This document shows, one piece after another, positions 8,290 to 19,701 of a stretch of 64,000 nt of DNA. Source of the DNA: Mycobacterium sp. 852002-10029_SCH5224772 (GTDB lineage: Bacteria > Actinomycetota > Actinomycetes > Mycobacteriales > Mycobacteriaceae); NCBI RefSeq assembly GCF_001667315.1, contig NZ_LZHT01000034.1:1-64000 (forward strand), written 5' to 3'. A program made the position numbers and the translations under genes. How positions within the stretch are numbered: position 1 is the first letter of the stretch; every line of letters starts with the position of its first letter. The notes below the pieces were generated by a model. It saw only the letters and a program-made list of their open reading frames with translations, ran no database searches and was not told the origin of the DNA.

Positions 8290-8973
8290 TCATCGGGACC
8301 CGGCCGCCCCCGGGCGCAGCACCCGCAGGCCGCCCGCCTGGGTGAGCCGCCCCTTGCCCGAGCTCTTCAATATCCCGGCCGCGATCGCCGACAAGACCCC
8401 GTCGAGCTGTTCGGCGCTGTCGACGATTCGGTCGCCGTGGGCGAACCGCTGCAGCAGCCCGTTGATGAACGTCAGCGTGACGTTGCTCAGGTCCTCGACG
8501 ACCGCCGGGTCCAGGTCCGCACCGTGCGGCATGAGCTGCACGAGGATTTCCCGGTGCAACTTGGTGAACTCGTCGGTGGCCTGCTGCAGGATCGCGGCCA
8601 GCGCGGGGTCGCGCGTGGCCTGCATGGTCAGCTCGTATCGAGCCCTGGTGCGGTACAGCTGCGGGTCGCTGCCGGCTTGGATGACGACCTGCGACAACCG
8701 TGAGGGCGCGGGCGCCTCACCGCCGGCATCGGAGCTGTCCGCGATCGCCTGCAGTTCGGCGAGGTCGAGCTCGGCCGACCGCTCCGCGACGGCCCGCAGC
8801 AGCGCCGACCGAGTGCGGAAATAGAACGATGTCGTGCCGTCCGGGACGCCCGCCTTGCGATCCACCTTCAAATGGCTCAGCCCCTTGGCCCCGTCATCGG
8901 CCAACAATCGAATCGCCGCATCGCATAGATCGCGGCGGCGCTCGGCGGGATTAGGCTTTCGTCGTTTATCCAT
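8290..8973 (-). CDS. TetR family transcriptional regulator
   Basis: A 227-residue regulator with an N-terminal helix-turn-helix (about residues 8-55: RRRDLCDAAIRLLADDGAKG followed by LSHLKVDRKAGVPDGTTSFYF, the standard TetR recognition helix with TxSFYF-type end) and a ligand-binding helical C-terminal domain. It sits upstream of the P450 operon on the same strand and has a perfect 8-bp-arm dyad 17-41 bp before its ATG, so autoregulation and control of the adjacent operon are likely. The ligand would be a pathway compound, unknown here. The last 20 residues (Gly/Arg rich) are unlike the core. Confidence 0.93.
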   Translation of the reverse strand: MDKRRKPNPAERRRDLCDAAIRLLADDGAKGLSHLKVDRKAGVPDGTTSFYFRTRSALLRAVAERSAELDLAELQAIADSSDAGGEAPAPSRLSQVVIQAGSDPQLYRTRARYELTMQATRDPALAAILQQATDEFTKLHREILVQLMPHGADLDPAVVEDLSNVTLTFINGLLQRFAHGDRIVDSAEQLDGVLSAIAAGILKSSGKGRLTQAGGLRVLRPGAAGSR

Positions 8974-8989
8974 TGCTGTTCAGGTTCGA

Positions 8990-9014
8990 GACACTACTCT
9001 ATATTCGTAGTGTC
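8990..9014. promoter_or_regulatory. Operator dyad upstream of the TetR gene
   Basis: Perfect inverted repeat GACACTAC-N9-GTAGTGTC, 17 bp before the TetR start codon, with an AT-rich spacer (TCTATATTC) that could hold a -10 element. Size and position fit a TetR-dimer operator for autoregulation. Confidence 0.65.
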
Positions 9015-9156
9015 AGTAAAGGATGGCGTCCTTCGAGCGCGTCGGCGCACCGCACGCGGACCGGCCATCCGGCGCGACGGACACCCGGGGATCGCCCCGG
9101 CACGGCACCAAAGAAACTGCGGTGCAAGAGTTCCGAGGACTCAACGGATACGTGAG

Positions 9157-9162
9157 TAGAGT
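9157..9162 (+). promoter_or_regulatory. Possible -10 element of a leaderless transcript
   Basis: TAGAGT (TANNNT) ends 8 bp before the ATG at 9171 and no Shine-Dalgarno sequence lies between, so the mRNA may begin at or near the start codon. Confidence 0.4.
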
Positions 9163-9170
9163 GTGTTTCG

Positions 9171-9776
9171 ATGAGTCCCCGTCGAGTCCGCGTAAGCAAT
9201 GCCGTTGCCTGGCTTGGGTCCATCGGTCTGCTTGCCGCGCTGATGTGTGGCTGCCATGCGGCGCACAAGCCCGCGCCGTCCAGCCCGCCGACCACCAAGG
9301 CGCCCAGCACTTCCGCCGCGCCGGCCGCGCCGCCGCCGATCATCAAGATTGCGCCGCTGCCCGTCCGGCCCGTGACAAAGTCGCATCCCACGACGCCCGC
9401 CACCACGTGCCCGGAGATGGGTCCGAACGTCCCGGTGGCCCCGACCGACGTCCTCGACACCTGTGACCTCGGCCGGGCCAACGTGTACACACTGGGTCCC
9501 GAAACCCTGCAGCTCGGGCTGATACACGTGGAGCCACCCAAGGCCCTGACGGCAGACTTTTACGAGGTGACCCTGGTGCTCGACTCGCCGTCGGCGGATG
9601 CGTGGGCGACGTTCACCGCCGCGCACATGAAAGACCATGTGGCCTTTACCCGGGACAACCTGGTGCTGGAAGCGCCGATCATCGAGCAACAGGTCACCTC
9701 GGGACGGATCGTGCTGACCACCCAAACAGCCGAGCGGGCCGCGCAATTGGCCCAACTGGCGGGTCACCCCGCATGA
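9171..9776 (+). CDS. Exported or lipoprotein-like protein with SecD-P1-head-like domain
   Basis: A 201-residue protein with an N-terminal basic segment (MSPRRVR), a hydrophobic stretch (about 12-25) and CGC near residue 26, so it is exported; the lipobox (LMCGC) is imperfect and lipidation is uncertain. A Pro/Ala/Thr-rich linker (30-75) leads to a C-terminal domain whose pattern (EVTLVLDSPSADAWATFTAA, then VAFTRDNLVLEAPIIEQQV, then SGRIVLT) resembles the P1-head subdomain of SecD/SecDF. That suggests an extracytoplasmic role, but no function is known. It looks monocistronic and starts without a clear ribosome-binding site. Confidence 0.8.
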   Translation: MSPRRVRVSNAVAWLGSIGLLAALMCGCHAAHKPAPSSPPTTKAPSTSAAPAAPPPIIKIAPLPVRPVTKSHPTTPATTCPEMGPNVPVAPTDVLDTCDLGRANVYTLGPETLQLGLIHVEPPKALTADFYEVTLVLDSPSADAWATFTAAHMKDHVAFTRDNLVLEAPIIEQQVTSGRIVLTTQTAERAAQLAQLAGHPA

Positions 9777-9991
9777 CGCTGACGGGGCGTCCCGACCGCC
9801 TCGCGATCGGTATGCTCAGCGTATTCGGCCTTCCTTCAATCGAATTCGTGGATCTGGTCGCGGACTCGGATGTCGTCACATTTCAGCAGCTCGCCTTCTC
9901 TCCAGCTTCGGCCCGGCCGCACCGGTCTCCGTGGCGGCGCTACCTGTTGCACCCTTATGGATGACCCCTGCCGCCGGAGCGTCGTGCGGTT

Positions 9992-9997
9992 TAGAGT
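9992..9997 (+). promoter_or_regulatory. Possible -10 element of a leaderless transcript
   Basis: TAGAGT lies 6 bp before the ATG at 10004, the spacing expected for a leaderless mRNA; no Shine-Dalgarno is present. The same hexamer precedes the previous gene. Confidence 0.38.
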
Positions 9998-10003
9998 CAG
10001 GGT

Positions 10004-10669
10004 ATGGGGCAGGTAACGGAGCGCTGGCGCGCCGCTCGGGTGGCATCCGCGCTGTATAACACGGCTGTAATGCATGACGGCGTCGCTGCGGTGGGTGCAA
10101 AAGCGCTGTGGGGATTGGCGTTACACGACCTCCTGGACTTGGTTCAACGTGTCGGTGATGCTCCCGCCGGCGCCAACATCCTTGACATCCCGTGCGGTGG
10201 AGGTTTTGCCTTTCGCGGCTTGCGCCCCAGGCAGGATTGCCGCTATGTGGCCGCCGACATTTCGTCGGACATGCTGAGGCGGGCACGCAGCCGCGCAACC
10301 CAGTTCGGTGTGGCCGACTTGATGGAGTTCACCGAGGCAGATATCACGGATTTGCCCTTCCCAGACAACACCTTTGACCTAGCTTTGACATTCAACGGTC
10401 TGCATTGCCTTCCTGACCCGCACGCCGCGGTAGTCGAGCTTGCCCGAGTGCTCAAGCCGGGTGGGATTCTTCGCGGGAGCACGTGTGTACGTGGTCGCGG
10501 CTGGCGCCAGGATCGTTTTGTGACGGCGTTGCAGGCGGCCGGCTTTTTTGGGAACACGCCCCGGGCCGGTGACGTGCAGCGCTGGCTCAGGGATGCGGGA
10601 CTCGAAGTCTTGGTCGCACGGCACAGTGGTTCGGTCGAGCTATTTGAGGCGCTTCGACCCAGCACGTGA
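10004..10669 (+). CDS. Class I SAM-dependent methyltransferase
   Basis: A 221-residue methyltransferase of the Methyltransf_11 type. Motif I is ILDIPCGGGFAF (about 59-70), motif II-like AADISSDML (acidic D binding the ribose), a MEFTEADITDLPFPDNTFDL segment binding the adenine side, and LARVLKPGG (post-III). UbiE/Erg6-like small-molecule methyltransferases share this layout; the substrate is not evident. It stands alone between an exported protein and a convergent sulfatase, with a likely leaderless start. Base composition is slightly more AT-rich than its neighbours, by eye only. Confidence 0.88.
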   Translation: MGQVTERWRAARVASALYNTAVMHDGVAAVGAKALWGLALHDLLDLVQRVGDAPAGANILDIPCGGGFAFRGLRPRQDCRYVAADISSDMLRRARSRATQFGVADLMEFTEADITDLPFPDNTFDLALTFNGLHCLPDPHAAVVELARVLKPGGILRGSTCVRGRGWRQDRFVTALQAAGFFGNTPRAGDVQRWLRDAGLEVLVARHSGSVELFEALRPST

Positions 10670-10741
10670 TCGAGAAGCGGTGGCGGCGGCAGTCCTGGCG
10701 CGGTCGCGGCGATTTTCCAGCAGGGTGACTCCCACGGGTGG

Positions 10742-13443
<2,702 letters not shown>

Positions 13444-13447
13444 CAGT

Positions 13448-14269
13448 TCAGTATTCGAAGCGGTTGAGCACGTCGTAGCCGCGCCCGCCCGTCATCCACG
13501 TCAGCGTGTAGATCATCCGCACCACAGTCGACGGGATGTGCTCGTAGCCGGCCAGCGCGGGCGTCTGCTCGAGGAACCGCAGCCGGGGATGCCAGTCCGC
13601 AAGCGTGCGTGCGTCCCGGATTCCCCAGGCGATGATGCCTCTGGTGAAGACCTTGGACAGCAGCGGCGCCAGGGCGGACAGCGTATCGAAATGCATTTCG
13701 CCGCCGGGGAATCGGTCGATCAAACGCGCCAGCAGCTGCCGGACTTGCTCCTCGCGCAAGTACATCAGCAGGCCCTCGGCGACCACCAGGGTGGGGCGCC
13801 CGGTGGGGACGTCGTCCAGCCACCGCAGTTCGGTCACCGACGAGCCGATCATCCGGTAGCGCTCGGTGTCGTCGTAGAGCTGCCGCCGCAGCCCGATGAC
13901 ACTGGGCTGATCGACGTCGACCCACGAAACCGAGGGCGGCACGGCAAGTCTGAAGGCCCTGCCATCGAGGCCGCAACCCAGGTGCAGGACGACGGCGTCG
14001 GGATGACGGGCGAGGAAATCGGCGCACCAGTCGTCGAACTTCTTGGCGCGCAAGGCGACCAGGTATTGGTTGGTGGCGGGCAGCGTGCTCCGACGCATGC
14101 GCGAGAAGTCGTAGTTGATCCGGTCCACGGCATCCGCGGCCACCTTGTCCCCCAGAATCGGCCGCTGCGAACGGCTTTCGCATGCGCGCAGATACAATGT
14201 GACGAGGTTCGTCCATTCCACGGAGCCCCAGGCAACCGAGGTGAAGTCGATTTTGTCCGCTGCGGTCAT
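13448..14269 (-). CDS. SAM-dependent methyltransferase, LCM/PPM1 type
   Basis: The 273 residues match the leucine carboxyl methyltransferase-like family that includes many mycobacterial O-methyltransferases: VVLHLGCGLDGRAFRL (motif I, about 90-105), VDVDQPSVI (motif II acidic), and LVVAEGLLMYL (the AEGxxxYL signature). The ATG at 14269 has the ribosome-binding site AAGGAGACAG and overlaps the stop of the upstream regulator (ATGA); the longer frame to 14302 lies inside that regulator. Its coupling to the regulator suggests joint expression. Substrate unknown; it converges on the nitronate monooxygenase with a 4-bp gap. Confidence 0.9.
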   Translation of the reverse strand: MTAADKIDFTSVAWGSVEWTNLVTLYLRACESRSQRPILGDKVAADAVDRINYDFSRMRRSTLPATNQYLVALRAKKFDDWCADFLARHPDAVVLHLGCGLDGRAFRLAVPPSVSWVDVDQPSVIGLRRQLYDDTERYRMIGSSVTELRWLDDVPTGRPTLVVAEGLLMYLREEQVRQLLARLIDRFPGGEMHFDTLSALAPLLSKVFTRGIIAWGIRDARTLADWHPRLRFLEQTPALAGYEHIPSTVVRMIYTLTWMTGGRGYDVLNRFEY

Positions 14270-14736
14270 GGCTGTCTCCTTTTCGCCCGGTATTCGGTCC
14301 ACATTTCCAGGAGCTGATCGCGGTAGGCCCGCGTGCAGAATTCGCAGAAATCGCGGAAGTCCTCGACGCGCCGGCGTTGTTCGGCACGGTCCTCACCCAG
14401 CACGGACAGCGCGAACTCGGCGGGCTCGATCCCCCGCCGCATCAGCGACAGCTGGGTTTCCAGCACGCTGGTGAACCCGCCCGGCGTGACCCGGTAGAGG
14501 TGTTGACGGTTCGGGCTCGGCAACCGCTCCACCATGCCGCCTTCCAGCAGCTGGCGGGCAACGGTGCTGACCGACGCCTTGCTCACCGACAGCGCAGCGG
14601 CCAGCTCGGTCAGCGACTGCTGTGGCGGATCGCAGATCAGCAGCCACCCATAGAGCCGGCCCATCGTGCGGGTGGCGCCCAGGAGCTCGAAGAACAGCCC
14701 GAGGCGGTCGACGAACTCGGCCTCTTCCGGCGACAT
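14266..14736 (-). CDS. MarR/GbsR-type winged-helix regulator
   Basis: A 156-residue protein with a winged helix at about residues 38-85: SLTELAAALSVSKASVSTVARQLLEGGMVERL, then a wing ending in RHLYRVTP-like residues. The preceding segment LGATRTMGRLYGWLLICDP is typical of GbsR-type regulators. A C-terminal helical part likely dimerises. The ATG at 14736 has GGAGGCTC before it, and a near-perfect operator dyad lies 16 bp upstream, so autoregulation is probable. It co-transcribes with the methyltransferase through an ATGA overlap, so that enzyme is the most likely target gene. Confidence 0.9.
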   Translation of the reverse strand: MSPEEAEFVDRLGLFFELLGATRTMGRLYGWLLICDPPQQSLTELAAALSVSKASVSTVARQLLEGGMVERLPSPNRQHLYRVTPGGFTSVLETQLSLMRRGIEPAEFALSVLGEDRAEQRRRVEDFRDFCEFCTRAYRDQLLEMWTEYRAKRRQP

Positions 14737-14752
14737 GAGCCTCCATCAGATC

Positions 14753-14770
14753 GTTCAGTACATACTAAAC
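14753..14770. promoter_or_regulatory. Operator dyad of the MarR/GbsR-type regulator
   Basis: GTTCAGTA-CA-TACTAAAC is an inverted repeat with 7 of 8 paired positions, 16 bp before the regulator start codon. It overlaps a plausible -10 element (TAGTAT on the minus strand), so occupancy would block transcription. Confidence 0.55.
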
Positions 14771-14839
14771 GTAACGTACACCAAGTGAGCCACTCACGGA
14801 ACCCGCGGAGATCAACGATGCCGGCGCAACCTGGCAGGG

Positions 14840-16108
14840 TCAGAACGCGTCGGGGTCCTGCTGCACCGCGTCCGGCACCGGGTGCCGATACAAGCGGGAT
14901 GCGTTCTCCCAGCTGAATTTACGGATGACGTCGGGCGGCAGATCACCGATCTGTTCGTGGATGGTTTGTTGGGTGTGCGGCCACGTCGAATCGCAATGGG
15001 GGTAGTCGGCTTCCAGCATGATGTTCTCGACGCCTATCCGGTCGCGCTGCACGAACGACGACTTGTCTTCGACCGCGCAGAACCAGAAGTTGCGGATCAG
15101 CACCTCCGCGGGGGTCAGTCGCTCACCGAGCGCTTCCCAGGTGCCATACATCGCGTGGTAGCTGAGCATGTGGTCGAGCCGGTCGAGCAACCCCGCCACC
15201 CAACCGATTCCGCCTTCGGACAGGCAGATCTTCAGCTCGGGAAACCTGCTGGGCAGCCCGGAATACAACCAGTCGACCGCCGCGGAAATGGCATAGGCGA
15301 AAAACAGCACCCCCTGCACGTCCGGTGGCGCGTCCGCGGTGGTGGACGGCGACGACCCCGACGATCCGATGTGCAGGTTCACCACGGTGCCGGTCTCGGC
15401 GCACGCGGCCATCATCGGATCCCAGTGGTCGGTGTGAATGCTCGGCAGCCCCAGCATCGCCGGGTTCTCGCTGAACGTCATGGCGTGAAAGCCACGTTCG
15501 GCGTTCTCGTAGATCATCTTCGCGCCGAGCTCGGGATCGAGCAGCCACGGCAACTGGCATCCGATGATGCGGTCGGGATACGTGCCCGCCCAGACGTCGA
15601 AATGCCAGTCGTTCCAAGCCCGGACGGACGCCAGCGCCAGGTCGCGATCGTTGGTCACTTGCTGCAGCCGCTGTCCGGCGAAGCCCGGCAGAAACGAGGG
15701 GAAGTTAAGCGAGGCGTAGATTCCGTTGAGGTCCATATCCTTGACGCGCTCATGGATGTCCCAAGCGCCCCTGCGCATCTCGTCGAATCGGACCGGCTCG
15801 AAACCGTACTCCGCCACCGGCCGGCCGACCACCGCGTTGAACCCGACGTTGGGTAGCTCTTGGCCGTCGTACACCCAGGTCTGTCCCCCGGTGTCGGTGT
15901 CCACGACTTTGGGCGCCCGGTCTCCGAACCTGCGGGGCAGGCGGCCGGTGAAGGTGTCCGGGGGTTCGACGATGTGATCGTCGACCGAGATCACGGTGTA
16001 GCGGCGCGGCGCCCGGGGCGGATCGGGCAGCAAGGTGACCGAACGCTGCGCGCCGGTCTTCGCGGTGGTGAATCTCAGGTCGGTGGCCAGCTCGTCGATC
16101 GATTTCAC
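14840..16108 (-). CDS. Amidohydrolase-related (Amidohydro_2) metal-dependent hydrolase
   Basis: A 422-residue member of the ACMSD/decarboxylase-like amidohydrolases common in mycobacteria. VISVDDHIVEP (about 39-49) stands where the family has HxH, with DDH here; NLHIGSSGSSP (His ligand), SEGGIGW, and EADYPHCDSTWP (the metal-binding Asp/His segment with W) follow in order. Such proteins catalyse non-oxidative decarboxylation or hydrolysis of cyclic acids. It is the last of three minus-strand genes (acyl-CoA ligase, class II aldolase, amidohydrolase), which suggests a shared catabolic route. The ATG has a weak AAGGAG 8 bp upstream. Confidence 0.92.
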   Translation of the reverse strand: MKSIDELATDLRFTTAKTGAQRSVTLLPDPPRAPRRYTVISVDDHIVEPPDTFTGRLPRRFGDRAPKVVDTDTGGQTWVYDGQELPNVGFNAVVGRPVAEYGFEPVRFDEMRRGAWDIHERVKDMDLNGIYASLNFPSFLPGFAGQRLQQVTNDRDLALASVRAWNDWHFDVWAGTYPDRIIGCQLPWLLDPELGAKMIYENAERGFHAMTFSENPAMLGLPSIHTDHWDPMMAACAETGTVVNLHIGSSGSSPSTTADAPPDVQGVLFFAYAISAAVDWLYSGLPSRFPELKICLSEGGIGWVAGLLDRLDHMLSYHAMYGTWEALGERLTPAEVLIRNFWFCAVEDKSSFVQRDRIGVENIMLEADYPHCDSTWPHTQQTIHEQIGDLPPDVIRKFSWENASRLYRHPVPDAVQQDPDAF

Positions 16109-16127
16109 GCGTCAATCTCCTTGTGGC

Positions 16128-16901
16128 TCAAGTCAGCACATCGGGATCGGCCTTGATCGTCATGCGCGCCGCCCCGGCCCAGTACACGTCGGCGGCCCGT
16201 TCGATCAGCGAGCGTTGCATGCCGGCCATGTCCGACCACTGCATGGCCACCGGCTCCTTGCCGGTGAGCATCACGTCGTAGGCCAGCTTGCAGACTCGTT
16301 CGATCGAGGCCGCGCGGTAGACGGCTTCGGGGAGGTTACGCCCCGTCGCGATGACGCCGTGGTTGGCCAGAATCGTCAGGTTGGCGCCACCGATGCGGGC
16401 CGCGAGGTCCGCGGCGCGGGCGGGGCTGTCGACCTCGCCGTCGTAGGCGTCGAGAAGGCACAGGTCGTCGAGGAACAGCGAACCGGTTTGGTGCACCAAC
16501 TCCGGCAGCCTGCCCAGCGCGGCGAGCACGCAGACGTAGTACGGGTGGTTGTGGATGACCACCCGGGCGTCTTCACGGGCGCGGTGCAGTTCGGTGTGGA
16601 TGTGGATGGCCGGCGTGACGTCCCAGCGGCCGCTGACCACGCGCGCGTCGGGATCCACCACACAGATATCGGAGGCGGTGAGCTCCTGCCACCACAGACC
16701 CCATGGATTGACAAGCATGTCCGTCTGGCCGTCGCGCTGCCAGGTGATGTGTCCGGCCATGTTCTCGGCGAACCCGATGCCGGCGAGGTGACGGAACGCG
16801 ATCGCCAGCGCCTGCTCGTGGGAGAGCTCGACGCCGATCGGCGGAACCACCGACGGTGCCCAGACTTCCAGCCCGCCTCGGCGTGCGTTAGGAGCGTTCA
16901 T
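16128..16901 (-). CDS. Class II aldolase/adducin family protein
   Basis: A 257-residue class II aldolase. The zinc ligands appear in VIHNHPYY (HxH, about 118-125) and in ILANHGV (about 178-184), both canonical; ENMAGHITWQRDG near the N terminus is the substrate-phosphate or carboxylate loop region. The ATG at 16901 has GGAGGCTGG upstream and overlaps the end of the acyl-CoA ligase gene by 14 bp; the frame also reaches a TTG at 16925, less likely. The family does aldol cleavage or decarboxylation of short sugars and hydroxy acids, but many actinobacterial members act in other catabolic routes. Its partner genes suggest CoA-ester chemistry. Confidence 0.9.
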   Translation of the reverse strand: MNAPNARRGGLEVWAPSVVPPIGVELSHEQALAIAFRHLAGIGFAENMAGHITWQRDGQTDMLVNPWGLWWQELTASDICVVDPDARVVSGRWDVTPAIHIHTELHRAREDARVVIHNHPYYVCVLAALGRLPELVHQTGSLFLDDLCLLDAYDGEVDSPARAADLAARIGGANLTILANHGVIATGRNLPEAVYRAASIERVCKLAYDVMLTGKEPVAMQWSDMAGMQRSLIERAADVYWAGAARMTIKADPDVLT

Positions 16902-18501
16902 GACCAGCCTCCATCCTGGCACCAATATCCTCGCGAAGTCGGCCTTTGGCTATCTTTCCGCCCGACGAGCGGGGCAGTTCGTCGAGGACGATGAGTCGCT
17001 CGGGCAGCAGTTCCTTGGAAACTCCCAGTGCCAGCAGGTGTTCGACGAGCGCGGCAAGGTCGATGGTGGCGGAGTCGGTGAGTTCGGCGTAGAGGCAGAC
17101 CCTTTCGCCGAACACCGGGTCGGGCATCGCGACCGCCGCCGCCACCCCGATGGCCGGATGGGTGGTGACGGCGTCTTCGACCTGGCTCGCGCTGATGTTC
17201 TTGCCGCCGCGCACGATGAAATCGGAGGTGCGCCCGGTGACCCGCAGATAGCCGTCCTGGTCGATTTCACAGATGTCGCCCATGCGCATCCACCCGTCGC
17301 GGGTGAACAACGTGTCGTGGTCGGTGCCGCCGAGATAACCGAGGCTGGTCGCCGGGCCCCGGCACGCGGGCTGGCCCCGCCCCGTTGCGGTGACCTCGCG
17401 GTCCCCGTCGAACAGCCGGACCGACATCTCGGGGATGATGCGACCGCCGGTGCGCAGCCGGCGTTCGCGCGAGTCGTCGACGGTGGTGGCGCTGAGCATC
17501 CCGGTTTCGTTCGAGCCGAAGAACTGCAGGATCTTGGCGCCGGTGAGCTCCTCGAACTCCGCCGCGGGCCGATACGGCAACGCCTCCCCGCCGGTATAGA
17601 CGACGCGCAGCGAACTTAGGTCGTGTTCGCGGCTGGACGGGTCCGCCATCAGCATGGTCAATTGCGTGCTGACGCAGCACAATACGCTGACCTTGTGCTG
17701 GGAAATCGCCTCACACGTGGCTCGGGTGGTGAACCGGTCCAGGATCACCGCGGTGGTGCCAAGGTAGATCGGCGTGGTGTGGCTGGTCCAGAGCCCGAAC
17801 CCGAACGGCGTGGGTATCACCGGCAGGAAGACGTCGTCCGGCGTCAGCTGCCCATTGGCGACGGCCTTCTGGTGGAAGTAATACCAACGGTTCTGGGAGT
17901 GCACGACGCACTTGGGCAGCCCGGTGGTCCCGGACGTGGAATTGATCAGGAAGACCTCGTCGGGGCCCAGCTGGGAGTCGCTCGGGAGCGCCTTGGGTTT
18001 GGTGTCGACATCCAGGCGAAGCGTCCGGCTCAGGAGCAGCGCAGGCAGCCCGAGTTCGTCGGCCACATCCGCCGCGGCCACACGGTGGGATTCATCGCTG
18101 ATCAGTACCTTCGGCCGGGCGCTGCGCAGTATCGCCGTGGCCTCGCGGGTCCCGGCCCGCGCGCCGACACCGACGACCACCGCCCCGCAGCGTTCGATCG
18201 CCACGAACAGGACGTGGATGGCCGCCGAATCACGGTGCCATACCGCCACCCTATCCCCGCGCACGACGCCGAAGCCCGCGAGCGCTTCGGCTAAACGAGT
18301 TGCCGCGTGGTCGAATTCATGCCAGGTCAGCGATGGGCCGGCATGGTCGATATAGGCGGGACGGTCTGGTGCTTGCTCGGCGTTACGACCCACCGCGTCC
18401 GACAGCGTCGTATCGCACCACCAGCCCGCGGCGCGAAACCGAGCCGGGTCCTCATCGGAGAATGCCGGCGACGACGCGATATCCAGCCCACCGGCGCTCA
18501 T
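16888..18501 (-). CDS. Acyl-CoA/aryl-CoA ligase (AMP-binding, FadD family)
   Basis: A 537-residue adenylate-forming ligase. The ATP P-loop is STSGTTGLPK (about 190-199), GSNET is the A5-like motif, and the C-terminal subdomain has GRTSDFIVRGGKNIS (hinge and A8) and the catalytic Lys in SSGGKIAKGRLR. ATG 18501 is chosen (MSAGG); the extension to 18618 has no support. Length and motifs suit benzoate- or cyclohexane carboxylate-like ligases as well as fatty-acid ligases. It leads the three-gene minus-strand operon and overlaps the aldolase start. Confidence 0.92.
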   Translation of the reverse strand: MSAGGLDIASSPAFSDEDPARFRAAGWWCDTTLSDAVGRNAEQAPDRPAYIDHAGPSLTWHEFDHAATRLAEALAGFGVVRGDRVAVWHRDSAAIHVLFVAIERCGAVVVGVGARAGTREATAILRSARPKVLISDESHRVAAADVADELGLPALLLSRTLRLDVDTKPKALPSDSQLGPDEVFLINSTSGTTGLPKCVVHSQNRWYYFHQKAVANGQLTPDDVFLPVIPTPFGFGLWTSHTTPIYLGTTAVILDRFTTRATCEAISQHKVSVLCCVSTQLTMLMADPSSREHDLSSLRVVYTGGEALPYRPAAEFEELTGAKILQFFGSNETGMLSATTVDDSRERRLRTGGRIIPEMSVRLFDGDREVTATGRGQPACRGPATSLGYLGGTDHDTLFTRDGWMRMGDICEIDQDGYLRVTGRTSDFIVRGGKNISASQVEDAVTTHPAIGVAAAVAMPDPVFGERVCLYAELTDSATIDLAALVEHLLALGVSKELLPERLIVLDELPRSSGGKIAKGRLREDIGARMEAGHERS

Positions 18502-18725
18502 TCGGTAAATGATAAGAAAGCGTCCGCGAACACCGGCGTTAGGGATTCGGCGCGGCGCGCACCGCCCGTTCATCGGCGCCCGGACGGCACACTCCAAGAA
18601 TCCGTCAAGACGATCCAAAGAGGGTTATGTCGGCCGCGGCATTGGGATCGGCAGCGGCGCGGGTGGTTTGAGTCGGCTGCTGGCCCCCGTGGCCCACCTC
18701 CGACAGCGAATATCGTGCGCAGCGC

Positions 18726-19655
18726 CTAGACATCGCCTCCGGCGGGGACCGCCGCCCCGGCGCTTGTGTTCTCCAACGCGGCGACGAGGTGGGCGAGATC
18801 GCGGCGCCGCGATCCGGCGGGCCACACAACCCAGGTACGACGTACCAGCGGTCGTCCGGCAAGGGGCAGCCAGCGAACCGAGTCCGGAAGCGGTTCCAAT
18901 CGCCCGGCCGGCGCCAGCGCGAATTTCCCACCCGCACTCACCGTGGCCAGCTTTACTTCCGGCAACAAATCCTGGTCGTACGACGCGGGCGGGCCGGGCT
19001 CAATTCCGTGGCTGCGCAGCACGGCCGTCAATTCGTCGTACCAGGCCGGGCTGCCAGCGCGAGGAAACCCAAGCCACTGCGGACCCGACAGTCGGTCCAG
19101 CCGCACCGCCCCGTCGACGAGGTCCATCGCGTCGGCCTGCTCGACCGCGAGCAGCACACCGAGCGGTTCTTCGATCACCATCGAGACGTCGAGCCGTCCA
19201 CCGAGCGGACGTTCCCGCACCAAGCCCACGTCCAACTCCCCGGCGTACAGCGCTTCGGTCTGCTGGGCCGTCGACAGATGGCGAACCTTTACCACGGTCA
19301 ACGGGAAGGCCGTCGACAGCGACGCGAGTGCCCCCGAGAGCGGCTGTGCCGGCAACTCGAGAGGAACGCCGACCCGTAGTGACCGGCCGACCTGCGCCGA
19401 GTGCTTCGCCATCGCGGTGATCGCTTGGTCGTAGCGAGCGATCACCGCGCGCGCCTCGCCCAGCAGCGTCATACCCGCCGGTGTGGCCGCCACGCCGGCG
19501 CTACTGCGAGTCAACAGCTGCACGTCAAGCTCCTTCTCGAGGGCCTGGATCGTCTGTGACAGCGACGGCTGGCTGATGTGCAGACGACGCGCCGCCGCAG
19601 AGAGCGCCCCGTCCTCCACCACCGCGACGAAGGCTCGCAAGTCCCAGATCTCCAT
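18726..19655 (-). CDS. LysR family transcriptional regulator
   Basis: A 309-residue LysR regulator: winged helix at residues 1-60 (WDLRAFVAVVEDGALSAAAR, then RLHISQPSLSQTIQALEKEL), an inducer-binding domain from about 90 to 290. ATG 19655 is preferred to 19694 because it matches the standard MEIWDLRAF start and has GGAG 9 bp upstream. It is divergent from the hydrolase at 19799, the usual LysR arrangement, and overlapping dyads lie between them, so control of that hydrolase is likely. The inducer is unknown. The 224 bp between its end and the acyl-CoA ligase start hold nothing I can name. Confidence 0.93.
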   Translation of the reverse strand: MEIWDLRAFVAVVEDGALSAAARRLHISQPSLSQTIQALEKELDVQLLTRSSAGVAATPAGMTLLGEARAVIARYDQAITAMAKHSAQVGRSLRVGVPLELPAQPLSGALASLSTAFPLTVVKVRHLSTAQQTEALYAGELDVGLVRERPLGGRLDVSMVIEEPLGVLLAVEQADAMDLVDGAVRLDRLSGPQWLGFPRAGSPAWYDELTAVLRSHGIEPGPPASYDQDLLPEVKLATVSAGGKFALAPAGRLEPLPDSVRWLPLAGRPLVRRTWVVWPAGSRRRDLAHLVAALENTSAGAAVPAGGDV

Positions 19656-19701
19656 GCAGTACTCCAACACGCCGTCGACCCACGGGTGTTCCATCGCAGT
19701 A

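Noticed and set aside
8036..8293. An 85-residue minus-strand frame over the P450-TetR gap
   Set aside because: It overlaps the starts and ends of both neighbours, has low coding quality (Cys-, Arg- and Ser-rich), and covers the promoter region.
18605..18937. A 110-residue minus-strand frame beyond the LysR gene end
   Set aside because: It overlaps the LysR coding region in another frame and has no start context; I treat the 18502-18725 gap as non-coding.
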